64,000 nucleotides of DNA from Sarcocystis neurona (lineage: Eukaryota > Apicomplexa > Conoidasida > Eucoccidiorida > Sarcocystidae): assembly GCA_000727475.1 (NCBI GenBank), contig KL647290.1, positions 5,114,405 through 5,178,404 of the forward strand, read 5' to 3'. A program made the translations under genes and the position numbers. Positions 39,501 through 48,500 of the stretch are shown here, piece after piece. The notes beneath the pieces are model-generated. The model was not told the DNA's origin. It searched no databases and saw nothing but the letters and a program-made list of their open reading frames with translations. Each line of letters begins with the position of its first letter. Position 1 is the first letter of the stretch.

Positions 39501-42500
39501 TGCTGCTGTTACTACTACCGCTGCTATTGCTGCTGCTACTGCTATCGCTGCTACTGCATAGACAGCGTCTGGACATCTGCTGCTGCTGCTATTGCCGCTG
39601 TTGTATCTGCTACTGCCACTGCTGCTGCCTCTCCTGTTGGTGCTGGAACTGCCGCTATATTTACTGCCGCTGCTAAGCCTGCTGCGACATCAGCTCCTGC
39701 TGCCTCTACCGCTGCCGCCGCTCGGTCTACGATCAGTTCTGCTGCTGCTGCTGCTTTAGCGGGACTGCAGCTGGTTTTGCTGTTGCTATCATTATTTTTT
39801 CTCCTTGCCCTGGCGTCGCATGGCCAGTTTCTGCTCAGGTTGCTACTGTCGTCCCTGCTGCTGTTCCTACTCCTGTTGCTGCAGCCACTGCTGCTGCTGT
39901 TGTTTCATTTGAAGACGAGGCAGTCAAGCTGCTGCTTCTACTGCGTCTGCTGCAACTCCTGCTGCTGCTGTGACTGCGGTTCCTTTTCTTCCTCTTCCTC
40001 CTGCTGGTGCCATGAGTTTGCAGCCGCTGCGGTGCTGCTGCGTCTCCTGCCGGTCGCTGCTGTTCCTGATGCTGCTTCTCTTCTTTTCTTTGCTGTTCTC
40101 CCAAATTCTGCATGCGTGAAAATGAGATTTCCTCTCGCATGCGTCCTGACATGAACGTCTCCCTGGCGCAGAGAAAGAAGGGGAAGAAAAAGGAAAACGG
40201 GACGAAAAACAAAAAGACAGAGAAGCGTTCCCTCATTACACAAGAAGAGACTCTTTTCGCCTACTAACATATAAATCGTCGAATGCCTACATATATACGT
40301 ATATATCTATATCTACACCTATATATATATATATATATCTGTCTCTCTCTCTATATATATGTACATACGTATGTGTGTACGCACAGCTGCGTGCTCTTAC
40401 GCATATATAGATATATACTAGCATGTGTGTGTAGACCCACCATACGAATATATGCTCGTTTCAAGCACATATATATATGTTTATATATTTATATAAGTTG
40501 AGAGATAGGCAAATGTCGAAATTCTATATAGGAAGAAATCTAGACATATATAGACGTATATATGTGTGTAGTCCACCCCGTTGTTCCGGGCTGATCACTC
40601 AGTGAACAGGAAGAGAAATATTGTTTGCATCTCTGTTGTGAAGAAGAAGAGAGAGCGAAAAAAGCTGGAGCATATTTGTGTGGCTATCGAGGGCCGTAAA
40701 GGAGAAAATAAAATTTCGACTATATATATATCTGGGCATGCACAGATGTAGAAGAGGAAAAAAAAGAACTTCGACCGTATAGCTGGCTATTGAAAGGACA
40801 GGAGAAGAAGTCTTTACGCGTACATATGTCTTAATATGCCGCATAGCAGAAGCACAGAAAGTTTGTGTGTGTATATGTATGTATGGGGATATCCTGATAT
40901 CCCGCGTGGGACAGAAGAAGAATCTTTGTGCATGTATGCATATATGTGGATATATTGAATAGAAGAGAAAAGAGTCTGGGACAGAGGAAGAGAACCTCCA
41001 GTGTATATGTGTGTATGTCTTGGTATATTAAATAGGAGAAGAAAAGCACGTCTTTGTGCGTATGTCTGTGTGGACGTCTTCATACATATATGGGAGGAGA
41101 AACGAAGCAGCAAGTAGAACTCCGTGAATTTGCATATATGGGAGAGAAAACTAAATTTGGGTGTCTATACACCTGGATATATTCAGAGAAACGAGAGGAA
41201 GAAACTTTTCGACTGTCTGTGTAGCTGGTCTTTCAGCGATAGAGAAGAAATCTTGTGGACATGCGAGGACACACAAGTTGCAGATATATGCGTGGATTGT
41301 CAAAGGTAGTACGAAAGAACTTCGAACATGTAAAGCTGAATATGTAAAGAAAAGAGCAGAGGAGAACTATAGAGAAGTACATAAAAAGTATATAGAGATA
41401 TACATGTGTATACATCATGTGTGTGGGGGGATAGTCAGAGATTTACAGGAGAAGACAAGAAACGTTACATATGGAGGTGAATTTGCATAAGTACTGACGA
41501 GGAAAAGAAACACCAAATATATAACGAGTTGAATATTGAAGAACATGGAAGAGGAAAAGTATATATATATATGTATATGTGTAGAAGTATATATATATGT
41601 GGATATTTAGGGATACAAGAGAGGAAATGTCATGTCAAGAAAAGAAATTTAGTTCATATATCGCGGCACTATAGAGAGAATATAGGGGAGGAAAAGAAAT
41701 TCCATGCATATACATTTGTGTACGTGAAAGTGTTCGTATATCCATGGATATACTGCTCCTTCGTGCTGTATAAAGACGTGAGGGCAGTCGGATGCATGCG
41801 AGCACCGAGGCTGCCCGCAGTTGCCAACATTTTCATTTGGAAGGCGCGTCTCTCTTTAACTCATGCACATGATATGCCCGTTTCCACCAAATTTTACCTC
41901 TTCGTTTATGCCCACTTCCACCGGATTTATATATGCATACGTGGGTATACGTACACATGTGCATGTGACCATATATATATACATATATATAGATAGATAG
42001 ATAGATAGGTAGATATATACCCATACATGTATACATATGGGTAGATGTGCACACGTACATGTGTCCACATATACATATATACAGATAGATAGACAGATCA
42101 TTATGCACGTGTACGTACCCAAGTATACACAGATGTATGTTTCGGTGTATAAATACGTATATACTTATCCGTATATACATATATAATATGTGTCTATGAA
42201 TAAATACGTATGTACATATTCGCGTGTCCAAATATATACATATGTATATATTTGAGCACGCGTGTATGTGTGCGTGTGTATGTGTACATCTTCTTTGTAG
42301 GAGAGAGGCGTGTAATGCCGTATGTGTATTTATATATTTGTGTAGAATTCTGCCCGACGGTAAATAAGAAGGAAAGTATTCTGCTGCTGCTGCTGTTGTT
42401 GTTGCTATTGTTGCTGCTGTTGCTGCTGCTGCTGTTGCTGCTGCAGCTGTGGCTGCNNNNNNNNNNNNNNNNNNNNNNNNNNNNNNNNNNNNNNNNNNNN

Positions 42501-45500
42501 NNNNNNNNNNNNNNNNNNNNNNNNNNNNNNNNNNNNNNNNNNNNNNNNNNNNNNNNNNNNNNNNNNNNNNNNNNNNNNNNNNNNNNNNNNNNNNNNNNNN
42601 NNNNNNNNNNNNNNNNNNNNNNNNNNNNNNNNNNNNNNNNNNNNNNNNNNNNNNNNNNNNNNNNNNNNNNNNNNNNNNNNNNNNNNNNNNNNNNNNNNNN
42701 NNNNNNNNNNNNNNNNNNNNNNNNNNNNNNNNNNNNNNNNNNNNNNNNNNNNNNNNNNNNNNNNNNNNNNNNNNNNNNNNNNNNNNNNNNNNNNNNNNNN
42801 NNNNNNNNNNNNNNNNNNNNNNNNNNNNNNNNNNNNNNNNNNNNNNNNNNNNNNNNNNNNNNNNNNNNNNNNNNNNNNNNNNNNNNNNNNNNNNNNNNNN
42901 NNNNNNNNNNNNNNNNNNNNNNNNNNNNNNNNNNNNNNNNNNNNNNNNNNNNNNNNNNNNNNNNNNNNNNNNNNNNNNNNNNNNNNNNNNNNNNNNNNNN
43001 NNNNNNNNNNNNNNNNNNNNNNNNNNNNNNNNNNNNNNNNNNNNNNNNNNNNNNNNNNNNNNNNNNNNNNNNNNNNNNNNNNNNNNNNNNNNNNNNNNNN
43101 NNNNNNNNNNNNNNNTGTTGGTGCTGCAGCTGTGGCTGGTGCTGCTTCTCTATTTTCTTGTGTGTGTGTTGCTCTTTTTGTTTTGCTGCAGCAACGCAAG
43201 CAGGAGCAGCAGCTGCGGCGTTGGAGAGCCAACAATTACATTTCGTACTCTCTTCCTTCTCTTCCTTCTTCTTCTTTTTCTTCTCCGTTGTTTTCGTTTT
43301 CTTCTTCATCATCCGTGGCTGTCGCGGACGCAGACGCAGAAGGACGAGAAGAAGGACGAACGAAAGGAGAAGTGCCGGCAGCGAAAGAAGATCGAAATGA
43401 AAACGACGGGAAAGTTAAGAAAGAAACAAAAAGGGAAATTAAAGAAGAAGAAGGTACAGACAGAAACGAAGGAAAACAAGAAGAACAGAAAAAGGGACCC
43501 CAAGAACGACGAGAAAAAGAAGGCGAAAATGAAGAAGATGAAGAAGAAGAAGGGGAAGACGACGAAGAAGAAGAATATTATACTTTACAAGAATATTTAC
43601 ATTATCGAACGGGAGACGCATCGGAGCCAAGTGAAAAACTTCCTGCTGTTCTTCTTCATTTGGTGGATGCGTCGGGCACGTGGCTCCACGGCCGAGGATT
43701 CTTCCGTTCTATCGATCGCATCAGCAGTTTCCCTTCTGAATATCTCGCCAAAGTTAGCCACAAATGCCTCGGAACCTCCTTCATATAAATATATGCTTGC
43801 ATGCGTGTGCGCACATATAAGTCGTGTGCGTCTTCGTGTATGTAGTCACTTGTGTATATACGTATACATATATATGAATCGATCTATGTGTGTACGGGTA
43901 TATATATGTGTGGATGTATATATGTATATATATGTATTTACACATGTCTATCTTTGTACCTACATGTAGACACATATAAATAGATTTCCACGTCTTTGTA
44001 TCTGTCTAGGTTATCTACGTATGTATATATATATATGGATACACATACATGTATTTATCTACTTTCATGGATATGTATCTATATATGCAGCACATATATT
44101 TTGTACTCGTTTAAAACATATTTGCCTAAAAAGTATGTGGATCATCTTTTCATGCGTGTATGTCCGTATGCCTCTCTGTATACGTAAATATCAAGAGATC
44201 TACGAATATACTTGACAAACATATACGTTTGTACTGATCGCTTCGTACATATACATATATATACATATATAGATACATATCCATGAAAGTAGATAAATAC
44301 ATGTATGTGTATCCATATATATATGTACAAGATTAGACTTACTATTATATATATATATATATGTATATGTATGTATGTGCGCACCTATGTGGGAATGATC
44401 ATATGTACGTGTGTGCCTACATACGATTGTATAAGCTTATACTTACTAGTGTATACATACATATTCGTCATTCCGAGTCGGTATATAAATCAATATATGT
44501 GTGTACATATATATTATATGATTAAACTTACTAATGTATACACACCTGAGTGTCATTGCGAGCTTCTACATAAGGCCGTATATGGACATATATATATATA
44601 TATGTAGGTTTGTGTGGAAGATGATGTATTATCACGTTTGTATGTAGACACCCTTTTGTTTGCTTCCGTTTTCAGTCGTCTGCGTCCCCTGTCTCTCTGT
44701 CTGCGAAGTTCTTCGTGTATATCCCCCTTCGCCTGGAATTCCTTTGCCGTCTTCTCTTCTTGGTGTTCGCTTTCTTCCGTATGATGTCATTCATCCTTTT
44801 TTTATCGTCGTCTCTTCGTGATTGTCGTCTTCCTCCGTTCCGTTGCCCTTCTCGTTTCTCTGCACTTTTGTCTTTTCTTCGTTTCTCGCGACCTGTCTTT
44901 TCGCAGGCAAAGAAGATGGGAGACCTTCACGCGGGCGACTGCCACGTCCTACCGCTGCGGGAACGTCTTTTCCTTGCGATCTGTGTGTGTTTAAAAAAGT
45001 ATAAATTTCGGACTTCCCTTTCTCTCCCACTCCTTCGCTCTTCACTTGTTAAACTACGGCTGCACTTGACAACTTCCTCTTTTTCTTCTGTTTCTACTGC
45101 TGCTGCTGTTTCTACTACACCACCTTCGTCCTCTCCTGCAGTTGCTGTGCCTTCGGTACCTGCTGCTGTTCAACCTACCCGTGTTGTGGGGCCTGCTGCG
45201 TCCTCTTCTTCTTCGTCTTCTGCGGCTGGAGCAGCTGCGCCTTCTGCAACTGCTGTCCCCCCTGCTGGAGAAGGAGGTGGAGGAGCAGCAGCGGCAACGG
45301 GTGACAGCAACACCAGCAGCCCGGCCAACAGAAGCAGCACTGGCACTCCCACCACCAGGAGCAGCACCCACAGCGGCGTCTGGACGAGCGGCAGCAGCAG
45401 CAGCAGCGGGTCGCTTGTGAGCAGCAGCGAGAGCAGTGGGATGCCTGTGAGCAGCGGCAAGAGCAGTAGGAAGAAAGCGAACAGGAGCAGGGCGTTGGCT

Positions 45501-48500
45501 TCCGTGCACTGCCCGCGGTGTGTAGTGCCACTTCCGGCAGAAATCGACAAAAATTCATTTTCTCCATCACATGCAACAACGAGTAAAGCAGTAGAGCGTC
45601 TGCTGCTGTCTCTTCTCTGTAAACACTTCGTCCACGTTTTCGTGTACTTCTATCGTCCCAAAACAAACGGCAGCAATGGCAGTAGATCTAGCAGCAGTAG
45701 CAGCAGAACGAACAGCAACGTGGACGGCAGCAACAGCAGTAGTAGTAGTAGGAATAATAGTAGTAGTGGCAATAGCAGTAGCAGTAGGAGGACGGGCACC
45801 AGCCACCTCGGAAGGAAGAGAATGAAAGAGGAAGAAACAGAGGGAGATTTTTTAGGAAGCAACTGCAGAGGACGGCGAGCAGCACATGTAGCAGGGGGTG
45901 CCACACCAGCAGCAGCAGCCGAAGAAGAAGGAGGGACAGCAGCACGAATGGTTACAGCAGCAGCAGCAGCAGCAGAAAGAGAAGAAGCAACACCAGCACT
46001 AGAGACGGCTAAACATTCTCTCTGGCAAGGAAGAGCAAAGCAACTGCAGGTCCCGAGTGATGCAGCAGCAGAAACAGCAGGGGAACCAGCTGCGGAATAT
46101 GTCCGCTCGTCTCGTGGCGGCACAGCAGTGACAACACGAACCAAGCAGGGCCAGCAGCAGCAGACAGCAGTACGCAGTGCGGAGGGCAGCAGCGGCAGCA
46201 GTACGACCCTTGGTGCTCACAGCAGCTACAGCACTCCCAGCAGAAGTGACAACAGCAGCAGTGGCAGATACAGCTGCGGCAACAGCAGCGGCAGTACCAG
46301 TGGCGGTGGCAGCGCCAGCAGCGGCAGTACCAGCAGCGGCAGCAGCAGCAGCAGGAGCAATGGCAGCAGCAGCAGCAGCGGCAGGAGCACCGACAGAGGA
46401 GATTTCTACTTGAAACGAGAGAAGAAGGAAAAAGAGGGAGAAAGTACGAGGGGAGACGAAGAATATGGTTTCCCAGAGAAGCAAAGGAACAGGAACGAAT
46501 TTCAGGTGAAAACAGAAGAGCAACGACTGGGAGCAGCAAGAAAGGACGGACCGATTTATGGAGCCATTACTACAGAAGAAAATGGAAAAGGAGGAGGAGC
46601 GGGGAAAGCTTCTCACAGGGATTGTGAAGAAGAAAGAAAGACTGACACAGAGAGAAAGGGAGGAAGGGAAAGCAGCAGCATGCGCCTGCTTGCAGAGAAG
46701 GAAAACCTGCACCCCGGCGATGAAGTCTCGCAGAAAATTTACAACCACAAACGCCAGCAGCAGCAACAGCAGCGACAGCAGAAACGGAGTGAGCAACAGC
46801 AATGGCATCAGCAGCAGTGTGACGGGCAGCAACAGCAGACGCAGCAGGACAAGCAGCACCAGGAGCAGCAGCGACAGCAAGAAGAAACGGGACGCGGCTG
46901 CGGTAGTGCTGACGGCATTTCTGTGAAAGCTTTGGGCTGGAGGGGGCTCAGGAAGAGAACAGCACAGCAGAAATCTCAGCAGCAAGGAAGAAAAGATCAG
47001 CACCAGCTGCAGCAGCAGCGGCAACGAGGTGAACAGCTGCAGCAGCAGTCACAACAACCGCTGCAGCAGCAGCAGCAGCGAGGTGAACAACAGCAGGTCC
47101 AGGCGCCACAGGGGAAGCAGCAGCAGCGACAGCGAGATGAACAGCAGCAGCAGCAGTCACAACAACAGCTGCAGCAGCAGCAGCGAGGTGAACAACAGCA
47201 GGTCCAGGCGCCACAGGAGAAGCAGCAGCAACAGCGGGAAAGATTAGACCAGAACAAGGAAGCACAGGAGCAGAGCGAGCAGCAGCAGCAACAGCACGAG
47301 AAGAGGCAACAGCGCGAACAACAGCAGGAGAAACAACAGCCTCTGTGTTCACGAGTGAAGAAGGCAGAAGAATTGATGAGTCAAAGGGGAAAGACTGCAG
47401 TCCCTGAGGTGCTGATGAAGCAGCGCCAAGCAACAGAGCATCAGCAGCAGCAAAGAAGCCTCAACTTCTTCTGGATTCATCCGTCAATTTACGAAGAAGT
47501 GGCTGCTTTTTATGTCCAAGAAATGCATGCCATCGGAGCAGCGGCGCAGTCGTGTCCTGGTGCTGCGGCAGATTGGCATCCCCTTTCCTTCTGTGCTGCA
47601 CTGCTTGAGCAGCAACAGCAACAGCAGCCGCAGCAGCTGCTACAACGCCAACAGCGGGAGACGGGGCAGCAACTACCTACAGTATATCTCATTCTCTCTG
47701 TAAAAATGCTGCATGTAAGAAGTAGGACACACACATGCAGCCGAAGGTGAAAAAAGCCGCTGTAGGGTGCCGGCGAGGTGTGCGGCTCCTTTGACTGCTT
47801 TGGTTTCGTCCGTGCCGCTGTCCCACCTACTGCTGCTGCTGCAATCTCTGCTGCTGCTGCAGTCTCTGCTGCTGCTGCAGTATCTGCTGCTGCTGCAGCC
47901 TCTGCTGCTGCTGTAATCTCTGCTGCTGCTGCTGCAGTCTCCGCTGCTACTGGATTAGATGAGGCAGCGGCTGTGCCTGCTGCTGTACTGACACTACTAC
48001 TGCAGCAGGTGGTACTGCTTTGCTCCTGGTGCAGCTGCTGCTAATGTGATCGCGTCTACTCCATCCCTACAGGCGTTCACACAGGTGTATATGCTGTTCG
48101 TCTGCAAGTAGGTGCGTTTCCGTATATGTATGTACGCAGATATGTATATTTAGAGTGAGACGTCGAGTCAGATACAAAGAGAGGAACAGACGCACCGATG
48201 TGAACAGGGATAATTACAAGCAAAAGTCTCGCACGTACATATCTGCACATATGTATATATATATATATAGACAGATAGATACAGGTAGATACACTAGATA
48301 GCTAGATAGATCGATCTGTGTACGCGTTACTGCTTGCTCGTTGAAAGGTACAGATAGGGTGACGCATGCACTGCGGGGGTATATACAAGGACAGACGTAC
48401 ATTTGTACGTGCTGGTGAAAAGCTTTACGAACTCTCACACGCGTCCGTGAGTATCTGCAGAAATGTTAATATATATACAGATAGAGAAATATTTGTTGTA

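Larger units (their letters stand above)
39079..43191 (+). other. ALC1-like intron 7
   Basis: This intron exceeds 4 kb. A sense-strand CTG block runs from the donor to about 40080 and another from 42380 to the acceptor, interrupted by the assembly gap. Between them lie TA microsatellites and a degenerate purine-rich repeat (about 40600-41760). A missed exon inside the gap cannot be excluded. Confidence 0.75.

Noticed and set aside
42194..43969. Long open frames on both strands across 42.2-44.0 kb
   Set aside because: They owe their length to the 659 N. Only the plus-strand frame beginning at 43192 has conserved content.
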